This document shows, in pieces, positions 36,390 through 44,494 of a stretch of DNA of 64,000 bases (its first letter is position 1; each line of letters opens with the position of its first letter). A model generated the notes under the pieces. The model was not told where the DNA came from and ran no database searches. It saw only the letters and a list, made by a program, of their open reading frames with translations. This stretch comes from Fischerella thermalis PCC 7521 (lineage in GTDB: Bacteria; Cyanobacteriota; Cyanobacteriia; Cyanobacteriales; Nostocaceae). The position numbers and the translations under genes are program-made. The DNA lies in assembly GCF_000317225.1 (NCBI RefSeq), contig NZ_AJLL01000077.1:1-64000 (forward strand). Direction: 5' to 3'.

Positions 36390-37865
36390 TTGCAACATCA
36401 AAAATCTGGAAATCAAAATATTTCACCCCGGCAACTAGCTTTTATTGCCTTGCGAGAAGTCCACAAGGGAGCTTATGCTGATGTGGCACTAGACCGAGTG
36501 TTAGCAAAAGCAGACATAGCAGATAGTGAAGTTGGTGCAAAGATGGTTAGCGATCGCCGTTTAGTCACAGAATTAGTCTACGGCTGCACCAGAAGACAGC
36601 GCACTCTCGATGCTATTGTCGATCAACTTGCCAAAAAGAAATCCCATCAGCAACCCAAAGACCTCCGCACAATCCTACATTTAGGCTTATATCAGTTGCT
36701 GTATCAAGAACGAATTCCTCCTAGTGCGGCTGTGAATACCACTGTGCAATTAGCTAAGGAAAATGGTTTTGCAGGACTGGCTGGTTTTGTGAATGGTTTA
36801 TTGCGGCAGTTTCTTCGCGTCATGGAAGAGGAGGTGGGGAGAACCGGAGGTGGGGTGACTGGAAATACAGATGAAATATTCTCTGCGTCACCAAGTCTTT
36901 CTTTCCTTACATCTTTCTTGCAGCTACCAGAAAACCCAGTGGAACGTTTGGGTATTCTACACAGTTTTCCTGACTGGATAATTCAAGTTTGGATAGACCA
37001 ATTTGGGGTGATGGAGACAGAAAAACTGTGTATCTGGATGAACCAAACCCCAGCAATTGATTTGCGGGTGAATCCCCTTCGCGCTGATTTAGAAACAGTA
37101 GAAGCAGCATTGCAGGCGGCTGGTATTTCTTGTCAACGTCTTTCCCACCTCCCACAAGCTTTACGGTTGTTGAGTCACCCTGGTCAAATTCAAAATCTGC
37201 CTGGCTTTAATCAAGGTTGGTGGAGTATCCAAGATAGTAGCGCCCAACTGGTCGGTCATTTCCTTGATCCCCAAATAAAAGAAGTAGTGATTGATAGTTG
37301 TGCTGCACCCGGTGGTAAAACCACTCATATTGCCGAGTTAATGCAGGATATGGGGAAAATTTGGGCGTGCGATCGCACTGCTTCCCGGATGCGGAAACTT
37401 CAAGAAAATATGCAACGGCTTCATCTCAAATCTATAGAAATTTGCATTGGTGACAGCCGCAATTTATCTCAATTTCGTAACTCTGCTGACCGTGTTTTAC
37501 TTGATGCTCCTTGTTCTGGTTTGGGGACTCTACATCGTCATGCTGATGCGCGCTGGCGACAAACACCAGACTCAGTCAAAGAACTTTCCGTCCTGCAAAA
37601 AGAATTGTTATCACATACAAGCACTTTTGTCAAGGAAGGAGGGGTACTAGTTTATGCTACCTGTACATTGCATCCAGCGGAAAATGAAACCGTCATAGAA
37701 TCATTTCTCACAGAAAACCCTGATTGGAAAATAGAGACTCCTTCTGGAAATGTATCTTTTCATAGGTATTCCACATCACAAGGCTGGCTGAAAATTGTAC
37801 CTCATCAATATGACATGGATGGCTTTTTTATAGTCCGTTTAAGAAAAACCAATGATTCAGGGTGA
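36390..37865 (+). CDS. rsmB: 16S rRNA m5C967 methyltransferase RsmB
   Basis: This 491-residue protein has an N-terminal NusB-like RNA-binding domain (about residues 10-150; ISPRQLAFIALREVHKGAYA, RRQRTLDAIVDQLAK) and a C-terminal Rossmann methyltransferase domain (about 230-490). Catalytic motifs are the SAM loop SCAAPGGKTTHIAELM, the motif IV Cys in DAPCSGLGTLHRHAD and the motif VI Cys in YATCTLHPAENE. A Gly-rich insertion (about 148-175) separates the two parts. It methylates C967 of 16S rRNA. No ATG fits, so the start is TTG at 36390. Confidence 0.92.
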   Translation: MQHQKSGNQNISPRQLAFIALREVHKGAYADVALDRVLAKADIADSEVGAKMVSDRRLVTELVYGCTRRQRTLDAIVDQLAKKKSHQQPKDLRTILHLGLYQLLYQERIPPSAAVNTTVQLAKENGFAGLAGFVNGLLRQFLRVMEEEVGRTGGGVTGNTDEIFSASPSLSFLTSFLQLPENPVERLGILHSFPDWIIQVWIDQFGVMETEKLCIWMNQTPAIDLRVNPLRADLETVEAALQAAGISCQRLSHLPQALRLLSHPGQIQNLPGFNQGWWSIQDSSAQLVGHFLDPQIKEVVIDSCAAPGGKTTHIAELMQDMGKIWACDRTASRMRKLQENMQRLHLKSIEICIGDSRNLSQFRNSADRVLLDAPCSGLGTLHRHADARWRQTPDSVKELSVLQKELLSHTSTFVKEGGVLVYATCTLHPAENETVIESFLTENPDWKIETPSGNVSFHRYSTSQGWLKIVPHQYDMDGFFIVRLRKTNDSG

Positions 37866-37922
37866 ATACTGTTAGCAGTTGTAAGATTTCAAGGAGGGCA
37901 GAGTCAACTATAGGAGGCTGTG

Positions 37923-38348
37923 ATGTCAGTGAACTCCAGTAACGTCAAAAACTTAGTTAAAATTCTGATTGGAGCAGCTTGGATAGATGGCAGAATCCAA
38001 GCTGAAGAAAGGCAATATCTGCATCAAATAGCTCAAGAGAAGGGGGTAGCCAGCGATCCAGATATTAAGCCCTTATTGTACGAATTAGTTCCCGTGAAGC
38101 CAATCGAATGCTACGACTGGGTAAAGGAATATTTAGGTGAACACCCGAGTATGGAAGATTGCCAAAATCTGATTCAAGCCATCAGTGGTTTAATTTATAG
38201 TGATGATGAAGTGGCAATAGAAGAAGCAAAACTGCTGATGAAATTACAACAATTACCCACCCAAGAGCAATCAACCCAAGCCGGATTAAATGCCCTTCTC
38301 AAACAAATTCAAAAGCTTTACCGTCGTTGGGTTGAAATTCAAAATTAA
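37923..38348 (+). CDS. TerB-like (tellurite-resistance family) protein
   Basis: This 141-residue all-helical protein has TerB-type repeats with acidic metal-binding-like motifs (AAWIDGRIQAEERQYLHQIA, SGLIYSDDEVAIEEAKLL). TerB proteins are cytoplasmic or membrane-associated stress proteins of unclear biochemistry; a role in tellurite resistance should not be assumed. The start is the ATG at 37923, five bases after a perfect AGGAGG; a GTG one codon earlier is too close. It follows rsmB by 57 bases and could be co-transcribed with it. Confidence 0.82.
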   Translation: MSVNSSNVKNLVKILIGAAWIDGRIQAEERQYLHQIAQEKGVASDPDIKPLLYELVPVKPIECYDWVKEYLGEHPSMEDCQNLIQAISGLIYSDDEVAIEEAKLLMKLQQLPTQEQSTQAGLNALLKQIQKLYRRWVEIQN

Positions 38349-38361
38349 TCATTTTCAAAAG

Positions 38362-38427
38362 TCCATTGTCAAGTGTCTATAGTCAAGATTTTTCACTATT
38401 GACCATTGACCATTGACCATTGACCAA
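38362..38427. repeat. CATTGTCAAGTG / TTGACCATTGACC repeat between convergent genes
   Basis: Three tandem CATTGACCATTGACC units (38403-38426) and the partner arm CCATTGTCAAGTGTC (38363-38377) can pair as a hairpin between the TerB-like and Psb35-like genes. Confidence 0.6.
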
Positions 38428-38431
38428 ATGA

Positions 38432-38653
38432 CTATTTCGGTTTACCTAAACCAGGTGTTTCGTCTTTGTCAACTTTGGGGACAAAGTCAGGGCGTTCTTT
38501 ATCTTCCCAGCCTACGGGGCGCTTGGAATTATACCAAGCAATTGAACCAATTGTGACAGCAGCAATAAAGCCAATTACATAGACCGCAGTAAAAGCCAAA
38601 GGGAAATGAGGTTCATTAGCTGCTTGTGCTGCTGCTTGCATTAATAAATTCAT
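38432..38653 (-). CDS. Small thylakoid-type membrane protein, Psb35-like
   Basis: This 73-residue protein has one transmembrane helix (about residues 18-42; LAFTAVYVIGFIAAVTIGSI) followed by a conserved polar tail WYNSKRPVGWEDKERPDFVP and a Gly/Lys/Pro-rich end. The tail matches my memory of the cyanobacterial Psb35-related family, in which the founding member binds near CP47 with Hlip proteins and stabilises photosystem II during assembly or stress. The identification rests on recall of that tail and length. It stands alone on the minus strand. Confidence 0.65.
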   Translation of the reverse strand: MNLLMQAAAQAANEPHFPLAFTAVYVIGFIAAVTIGSIAWYNSKRPVGWEDKERPDFVPKVDKDETPGLGKPK

Positions 38654-38815
38654 GAGTATAATCTCCTAGAATAAGTAACACTACTTAAAAACTTATAAAA
38701 AGAGCATACCACCCACATCCCCCACAAGTCAGAGGGGAGGGGAGGAAATTGGTACAGTAGTCAGTGGTTGTTTAATACTTACTCCTCACACTCCCCATCA
38801 CCCCATCACCCCATT

Positions 38816-41287
38816 TCACTGTGAGGAACTTGGCTTGAGTCTTTCTCGCCAAGAAGATGTGGGTGTGGAACTAGAAGAAGTGTTAGTAGATGGCGTATAC
38901 CTAATTCGAGGGATTACAGGGGTAGAGGAATTTGAATATTGTCTACGTCGCCGTGATTGAGATGGCGAAGCACTATCAGAAGCTGATTCGTGACTACGAT
39001 AGCGACGCTGATAGCTTCTTTGGGAACTGGAGTCGTCAACTGCTTGCTGTTGTTGATAGCGGCGTCTGCGTTGTCTTGGGGTTTGTTCTTGCTGTTGTTC
39101 TTGTTGTTGATAATTAGTTCTTCTGTATCTTCTTCTGCGGGACGATCGCCCTTGGTTATTATTGGAATCTACCTGTTGAGTTTGCCCATCAGAATTCTCT
39201 TTGTTAGAAGGAGCAGGAGGATTAACAATTTTTTTAGGTTTGACGCGTTGTGCTTTAATGGTACCTTTGCGACCTTCTAATTTCGGTCGTTCAGGAAATT
39301 TTTCGACTGGTATTCCTTCTGTTGCTTTTTCCATGAATTCCCGCCAGGTATAAGCAGCTGTACTGCTACTACCCGCAGTTGGTTTGTTGTCGTCGTTACC
39401 TAACCATACGCCTGTTACTAACTGGGGTATGAAGCCAATAAACCACAAATCTCGAGCTTCATCGGTAGTACCAGTTTTACCTGCAACAGGTCTATCATTT
39501 AATTGAGCAGCAGCGCCTGTACCTGCACTGACCACATTACGTAACATCCAGGTCATAATTGCGGCACTTTCTGCATCTAAAGCGCGCTTTGGCTGAAAAT
39601 TATCTCTCCAAATTACCTGCCCTTGGCGATTAAGAATACGGGTGATGCCGTGGGGTTCTACGTGTAATCCCTGAGTAGCAAAGGAACCATAAGCACTTGT
39701 TAGTTCCAGTAAATTTACTTCGTTTGAGCCAAGAGCTAGAGAATACATCGGCTTGAGTTCCGATTTAATTCCCATATCATGAGCAAGCTTAATTGTTGGC
39801 TCAAATCCTATATCCATCAATACTTTCACCGCAATAATATTTATTGACTTGGTGAGAGCATCTCTCATATTCATCCAGCCGTAGAAATTCTCACTGAAGT
39901 TTTTCGGCTCGTAATCATCTACAATTAGGGGTGCATCTTCATAACCATCATAGGGATTTTTGCCAGTAGCGATCGCTGTTGCATACACAAATCCTTTAAA
40001 AGTCGATCCTGGCTGCCGTTGTGCCTGAGTAACACGATTAAATTGGTTTTTGCTAAAATCTTTTCCCCCAACCATTGCTTTGATTTCACCAGTACGGGGA
40101 TCGATCGCCACCAAAGCTCCTTCCTTAAAGTTTTCCCAGCGACCTTGATTACGTAAAGTTTTATCTACCGCTTCTTCTGCCATCTTCTGCCAAGACAAGT
40201 TTAGGGAGGTTTCCACCGTTAAACCGCCTGCATTCAAAACCTCTGGGGAAACATATTTAGGCAATTCTTTCTGGATATAACTAATAAAGTAGGGAGCTTC
40301 AACTTGCCAGCGTTTGGGTTGACTTGGCTTCACGACTAATTTTTCGCTAACTGCTATATCTTTCTCAATTTTGGTGATATACCCGTCTTCATACATCCTT
40401 TGCAAAACCAGATTCCGCCGCTGTTGGGCAGATGCTAAATTTACTTGGGGTGAAAAACGGTTTGGGGCTGGAGGTAAAGCAGCTATCGTTGCCATTTCCC
40501 CCAAAGTGAGTTCATGTACTGGTTTACTGAAATACACCCATGCTGCATCTGCAATTCCGTAGGCTCCAGAACCTAAATACACTAGATTGAGATAACGCTC
40601 TAAAATCTGCTCTTTAGACAATTGGTCTTCGATTTTCTGTGCTAGACGAGCTTCTTTGAGCTTACGCCAAATTGTCCGCTCTTGTTTGAGAAAGAGAATT
40701 CGTGCTAGCTGTTGGGTGATGGTGCTACCACCTTCGACGACGTTTTGCGATCGCAAATTATTTAAAACTGCTCTCACAATTCCTTGGGCATCAACACCAT
40801 CGTGTTTGTAAAATCTTCTATCTTCTGAGGCAATAAAAGCTTTTTTGAATTTATCTGGTATTTCCTCTAGTTTCAACTGTTCTCTGGTTGCTTCTCCCTG
40901 CTGTTGCAAAATCGTCCCATCGGCAGCTTTGATGGTTAATGTTTGCTCTCTGACAACAGCAGTAAGTTCAGTTTTATTTGGTAATGTCTGGTCTATTGAC
41001 CAAACTCCATAACAAACAGCAGCGACACCGCCGCTGACGCCCAAGCCAGCCCAAAACCAATAACGACGGTATAGCGGTTTGTGACTACCAGGGAACTTGG
41101 CAACTACCTGAGTGAATATCTGCTTGGCTTGCTCCAGTTTTGTTGGTGGTCGGTTGTCATCATGGTTTTGTTCACTTGTGGATTCCTCTTGTGCTTGGGT
41201 ATCACCTACTGCCGACCCCGATTTTGCTGTTTGAGAATCACTCAATTTTGTAGTTCTTTCTTTAAACCAGGAGGTAAACTTCCCCAC
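38816..41287 (-). CDS. Class A penicillin-binding protein (PBP1A type)
   Basis: This 823-residue bifunctional peptidoglycan synthase has one transmembrane helix (about residues 72-95), a GT51 glycosyltransferase domain (about 135-300; EDRRFYKHDGVD with the catalytic Glu, GGSTITQQLARILFL, RKLKEARLAQKIE) and a transpeptidase domain (about 380-670). The transpeptidase motifs are STFK near 430 (catalytic Ser), SIN (TKSINIIAVKV) and KTGTTDEARD near 602. The last about 130 residues are low-complexity, rich in Arg, Gln and Ser, and very basic, which may bind peptidoglycan or teichoic-like polymers. It starts with GTG. Confidence 0.93.
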   Translation of the reverse strand: MGKFTSWFKERTTKLSDSQTAKSGSAVGDTQAQEESTSEQNHDDNRPPTKLEQAKQIFTQVVAKFPGSHKPLYRRYWFWAGLGVSGGVAAVCYGVWSIDQTLPNKTELTAVVREQTLTIKAADGTILQQQGEATREQLKLEEIPDKFKKAFIASEDRRFYKHDGVDAQGIVRAVLNNLRSQNVVEGGSTITQQLARILFLKQERTIWRKLKEARLAQKIEDQLSKEQILERYLNLVYLGSGAYGIADAAWVYFSKPVHELTLGEMATIAALPPAPNRFSPQVNLASAQQRRNLVLQRMYEDGYITKIEKDIAVSEKLVVKPSQPKRWQVEAPYFISYIQKELPKYVSPEVLNAGGLTVETSLNLSWQKMAEEAVDKTLRNQGRWENFKEGALVAIDPRTGEIKAMVGGKDFSKNQFNRVTQAQRQPGSTFKGFVYATAIATGKNPYDGYEDAPLIVDDYEPKNFSENFYGWMNMRDALTKSINIIAVKVLMDIGFEPTIKLAHDMGIKSELKPMYSLALGSNEVNLLELTSAYGSFATQGLHVEPHGITRILNRQGQVIWRDNFQPKRALDAESAAIMTWMLRNVVSAGTGAAAQLNDRPVAGKTGTTDEARDLWFIGFIPQLVTGVWLGNDDNKPTAGSSSTAAYTWREFMEKATEGIPVEKFPERPKLEGRKGTIKAQRVKPKKIVNPPAPSNKENSDGQTQQVDSNNNQGRSSRRRRYRRTNYQQQEQQQEQTPRQRRRRYQQQQAVDDSSSQRSYQRRYRSHESASDSASPSQSRRRRQYSNSSTPVIPRIRYTPSTNTSSSSTPTSSWRERLKPSSSQ

Positions 41288-41487
41288 GTCAGTTCCTCAC
41301 TTTCAGTAGTTCCAACCTAACCACCACGAAATTTTCAGATTGGTACACAACGTTTGTGTTTGTACAGTATCCTAATAAATTATTCACTTAATTCACTATA
41401 TAACAAATAAGATTTCTTAAGACTAAGATTAAAGATATTTGCGAGATTTATACTTGCTGTTCAGTAATATTTGGAGTCGGAAAATAG

Positions 41488-42036
41488 TTGAAAATTTTTG
41501 CCAACAGCAAACTACAGCCACAGACAACAAACGATGCCAGCCAAGATGAGTGGAAGCCTGTTGCAGTAGCTTTAGGTAGTAACATTGGAGATTCTTATAC
41601 AATTTTAGAGACGGCTATCAAAAATTTGGCTCAAATACCAGGTATTATCTTAGAAGCGAGATCCAATTGGTACAAAACTAAAGCTATAGGCCCACCACAA
41701 CCAGATTATTTGAATGGTTGTGTGATCATGCAAGTCAATATGACACCAGATTTATTATTGGCAAGCTTGCTAGAAATAGAAAACAAGTTTGGACGTATCC
41801 GGAAAGAGCGTTGGGCCCCTCGAACATTAGATTTAGATTTGTTGTTATATGATGACTTAATTTTGCATACATCAAACTTGCAAATTCCCCATCCGAGAAT
41901 GCGGGAACGTGCTTTTGTCTTAGTACCGTTAGCAGAAATAGCTCCAAATTGGGTAGAGCCAGTCACCAGACGCTCAATTCAAGAACTAGCGAAAGATGTA
42001 GACTGTTCTGAAGTGCATTTGTTAACGAATATATGA
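41488..42036 (+). CDS. folK: 2-amino-4-hydroxy-6-hydroxymethyldihydropteridine pyrophosphokinase
   Basis: This 182-residue enzyme of folate synthesis transfers pyrophosphate from ATP to the hydroxymethyl pterin. Motifs are VAVALGSNIGDSY at about residue 26, then RWAPRTLDLDLLLYDD with the two Mg-binding Asp and IPHPRMRERAFVLVPLAEIA. The start is a TTG at 41488, preceded by GGAG about 12 bases away; the first 20 residues are not part of the family fold, so the real start could be slightly later. It is 62 bases upstream of the NUDIX gene. Confidence 0.9.
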   Translation: MKIFANSKLQPQTTNDASQDEWKPVAVALGSNIGDSYTILETAIKNLAQIPGIILEARSNWYKTKAIGPPQPDYLNGCVIMQVNMTPDLLLASLLEIENKFGRIRKERWAPRTLDLDLLLYDDLILHTSNLQIPHPRMRERAFVLVPLAEIAPNWVEPVTRRSIQELAKDVDCSEVHLLTNI

Positions 42037-42098
42037 TTTTACACCCTTAACCCATCAACCTTTTTCTTGCGACTTTAATTAAACTAAAAAACTTAACT

Positions 42099-42665
42099 AT
42101 GCCATTAGGTAGAGAATTACCCCAACTACTAAAACAACGTCTGTTCTACAGAGGACGTAAGTTTGATTTTGAGGTCAACCGCTTGCGTTTGCCTAACAAA
42201 TCAGAAGGAGAGTGGGAGTGCATTCGTCACCCTGGAGGTGCTTTAGCTGTACCTATAACGCCAGAGGGAAAACTGGTTCTCGTACGTCAGTATCGTTTTG
42301 CAGTTGGGGGAAGATTGTTAGAGTTTCCAGCAGGAACTGTGGAAGCGAACGAAGATCCCTTGGATACAGTGAAGCGCGAAATAGAAGAAGAAACTGGTTA
42401 TCGCGCTCATAAGTGGCAAACCTTGGGAGAATTTTTTATTGCTCCTGGATATTCTGATGAAGTTATTTATGCTTTTTTGGCTCAAGATTTAGAAAAGCTT
42501 GAAACACCACCAGCACAAGAAGAAGACGAGGATATAGAAACAGTTCTACTGACTCCACAAGAGTTGGAGAAAGCGATTCTACAAGGTGAACCTATAGATG
42601 CTAAATCGATTTCTAGCTTTTTTCTAGCTCGTAATTTCCTTTTGGGTGACAAAAAAGATAAGTAG
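42099..42665 (+). CDS. NUDIX hydrolase, ADP-ribose pyrophosphatase type
   Basis: This 188-residue protein contains the full Nudix box (G-x5-E-x7-REVEE-x-G pattern: GTVEANEDPLDTVKREIEEE followed by TGY) at about residues 90-112. LVRQYRFAVGGRLLEFPAG just before it is typical of ADP-ribose pyrophosphatases. It probably hydrolyses ADP-ribose or related sugars to AMP and sugar phosphate. It follows folK and may share its transcript. The substrate is inferred from the subfamily pattern. Confidence 0.87.
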   Translation: MPLGRELPQLLKQRLFYRGRKFDFEVNRLRLPNKSEGEWECIRHPGGALAVPITPEGKLVLVRQYRFAVGGRLLEFPAGTVEANEDPLDTVKREIEEETGYRAHKWQTLGEFFIAPGYSDEVIYAFLAQDLEKLETPPAQEEDEDIETVLLTPQELEKAILQGEPIDAKSISSFFLARNFLLGDKKDK

Positions 42666-42850
42666 TGATGCAAAATGTTAGATGCGATCGCTATATAGTA
42701 ATCCGATTTGTTGATACTCCCCAAATTGAGCAAGTTTCGCTACGCTCACCCCTGGCATCACCAAGTTATTCAGAGTGGAAATTCAACCTAGATTTAGTTG
42801 CAGCAATCATTAAACCTTGTGCTATATTGTATTTATTGTTGTAAACAACC

Positions 42851-42875
42851 CAGAGTTAATTAACTCTGCCTTTTT
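42851..42875 (+). terminator. Palindromic terminator-like hairpin
   Basis: CAGAGTTAATTAACTCTG (42851-42868) is a perfect 18-base palindrome followed by CCTTTTT. It may end the folK-NUDIX transcript about 190 bases past the stop, just before the structured region that follows. Confidence 0.5.
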
Positions 42876-42913
42876 GAGACTACGACCGCTTAGGCAACAA
42901 GGAGGTGATGCCC

Positions 42914-42985
42914 ATGACAGATAGTAGTAAATGCATGGGTCGTCAGGTTGCAGTAAGCCGGCTGTGTGCCGGGGCTGTTCTCTAA
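42914..42985 (+). CDS. 23-residue leader peptide with near-perfect Shine-Dalgarno sequence
   Basis: The peptide reads MTDSSKCMGRQVAVSRL followed by CAGAVL and a TAA stop. AAGGAGGTGAT (42899-42909) matches the 3' end of 16S rRNA over about 11 bases, and its GGAGG core lies 8 bases before the ATG. An earlier ATG (42908) overlaps the Shine-Dalgarno sequence and is too close. Such an optimal site on so short an ORF suggests strong translation or ribosome-based control of the downstream RNA structure. Two Cys (positions 7 and 18) are present. The function is unknown. Confidence 0.5.
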   Translation: MTDSSKCMGRQVAVSRLCAGAVL

Positions 42986-43087
42986 AAGTCAGCTTTAGTC
43001 TTATTGAGAGACTAAGTTACCTCAAGCAGCTAAGCTGATTGGGAGTTCCTTCCGGCAGTTAGGTTGTAACCTGAAGACCCAACTAGA

Positions 43088-43136
43088 CCGCTCTTACCTA
43101 GATCACCTGATCTAAAGTAAGAGCGGATAGTTTTTT
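43088..43136 (+). terminator. Strong terminator of the orphan transcript
   Basis: A 10-bp perfect stem CCGCTCTTAC/GTAAGAGCGG (43088-43097 and 43117-43126) has an extra inner TAGATCA/TGATCTA pairing and is followed by TAGTTTTTT. This is a classical Rho-independent terminator. Confidence 0.8.
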
Positions 43137-43794
43137 ATACAGATATTTTATAAGGGGACACGTTAGGAAAGGGGAACAGTTTGGACACGGGGATACAATG
43201 AATCAAGGTAAAATACTCTCCCCTTGCGTATCTTTATCTTTATAAATGCGTCACTACGTCTAAATTGTATGCGTGCCTGGTGTTTATCTGCCTGCTGCTA
43301 GCTGCTTTTTTAATGGTCAAACCATCACCATAATTGGCATAGCTACTGCTTGGTTTAAGTTTAAAAAATTATAAAAAACCATAATTGTGTATCAAATCAT
43401 GGGAACCCTACGCAATTAACTGCGTCTTAGCATAGGGTAAATAAAGCTCTATATTTTAACGGAAAAGCCAAAATATCGTACTTTGAGCACAGGTCACAAA
43501 AAAGTCAAAAATTCCTTTAGGTAAAATCTACTATTTTTCATCTTGCTAGTTCATTATAAATAAAATAGGAGTCCGGATCATCACTTTATATTCTCGCTGC
43601 AATCACAGTTATTAGGTAATAGCCCAATTACTAATTACCCATTAGCGATACGGACGGATAGTATTTAAGTATTTAAGCGGACATGTTTGAGTCTTTCTGG
43701 TTAGATAAAAGTGTAAAATTTAGAGTAGTGATTCCCGTGATCAACCTCCTCAGACACAAAATATTACTAACTCATCAAATTAGGAGTTGATGAT
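43137..43794 (+). other. Intergenic region before the pterin dehydratase gene
   Basis: It has no gene. Visible are a hairpin ACCCTA-CGCA-TGCG-TAGGGT (43405-43438) and, at 43610-43690, a copy of the interspersed repeat found at 28263 (TAATTACCCATTAGCGATACG, then ACGGATAGTATTTAAGTA and AAGCGGACATG; a few bases differ). The promoter of the next gene must lie after this. Confidence 0.5.
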
Positions 43795-44076
43795 ATGGCG
43801 CAGTTACTTACAGAAGCAGAAATTCAGGATTTAGCAAATAACCTCTCAGGCTGGACTGTAGAGGGTTCAAAATTGTGCTGTCAGCGTAATTTTAAAGATT
43901 TTTTACAGGCAATGGAGTTTGTAAATAAACTTGTTGAACCCGCCGAGTCAGCAGGACATCATCCAGATATAGAGATTTCTTATAACAAAGTTAGAATTAC
44001 ACTGACAACCCATGATGCAGGTGGTTTAACGCAGAAAGATTTTGAGTTAGCCAAGGAAATTTCTCAGATAAGTTAA
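43795..44076 (+). CDS. 4a-hydroxytetrahydrobiopterin dehydratase (pterin-4a-carbinolamine dehydratase)
   Basis: This 93-residue protein has the catalytic motif ESAGHHPDIEISYNKVRITL with the essential His pair, ending TTHDAGGLTQKDFELAKEIS. It dehydrates 4a-hydroxy-tetrahydropterin and is cytosolic. AGGAG sits about 9 bases before the ATG at 43795. The upstream hairpin-rich region and folK two genes away suggest pterin-related neighbours, but they are not an operon. In cyanobacteria lacking aromatic hydroxylases the family may do other pterin chemistry. Confidence 0.93.
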   Translation: MAQLLTEAEIQDLANNLSGWTVEGSKLCCQRNFKDFLQAMEFVNKLVEPAESAGHHPDIEISYNKVRITLTTHDAGGLTQKDFELAKEISQIS

Positions 44077-44494
44077 GTAATATCTCTTAGTAGGTGAAAT
44101 CAGAAATTACAACATACTTGTCTAAGTTTTAACAAGTAAATTGTGAATATGGTTTCTTAAGAGGGATCACCCTCATGATTTAGATCACTAAACTATGCTT
44201 GAAATTTCAAGATTAACCAAGGGAAATGTGACAGTTGTATATGCGAACTCTCACGTGTTGCCATCTGACTCAGATGTTTTACAATGACAAGCTATAAGGA
44301 TATGTTTTTGCGTAAGTTAATCACATAAAACTTAACTTTCTAGAATTTAATTTACTGCTTAGCTTGGCAAAAACAAAAATTGTCTTTAAATAGGGCAATA
44401 TGCCTCATCCACAGGTTTCACCAAGAAGTCGCGATTCGGCAATAGTTGCAGCAAACCATAATGTATAGAACGAGGTGTGAGGAGAACAGGAACG
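44077..44494 (+). other. Porin leader and promoter region
   Basis: This is 418 bases, AT-rich, without ORF. The gene that follows has a good ribosome-binding site (GAGGAGAACAGGAACG) near 44480-44494. No repeat or operator is evident. Confidence 0.45.

Larger units (their letters stand above)
42880..43136 (+). ncRNA. Probable structured transcript of about 250 bases with leader ORF and strong terminator
   Basis: Between two terminators lies a compact block with an extreme Shine-Dalgarno sequence, a 23-codon ORF, a stem-loop TCAGCTT/AAGCTGA (42989-43037, with an inner TTTAGTC/GACTAAG pair), a small hairpin GGTTGTAACC (43062-43071), and a final hairpin CCGCTCTTAC/GTAAGAGCGG (43088-43126) ending in T6. 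The density of pairing and the isolated position suggest an abundant small mRNA or RNA. The 5' end is not determined. I do not recognise a named RNA family. Confidence 0.5.

Noticed and set aside
37923-38348. Tellurite resistance operon
   Set aside because: Only a lone TerB-like gene is present; no terZ, terC, terD or related partners.
42880-43136. tmRNA, 4.5S RNA, 6S RNA or RNase P RNA
   Set aside because: The block lacks the conserved cores of these RNAs; the CCGGAAGGAA-like string on the minus strand is not in an SRP RNA context.
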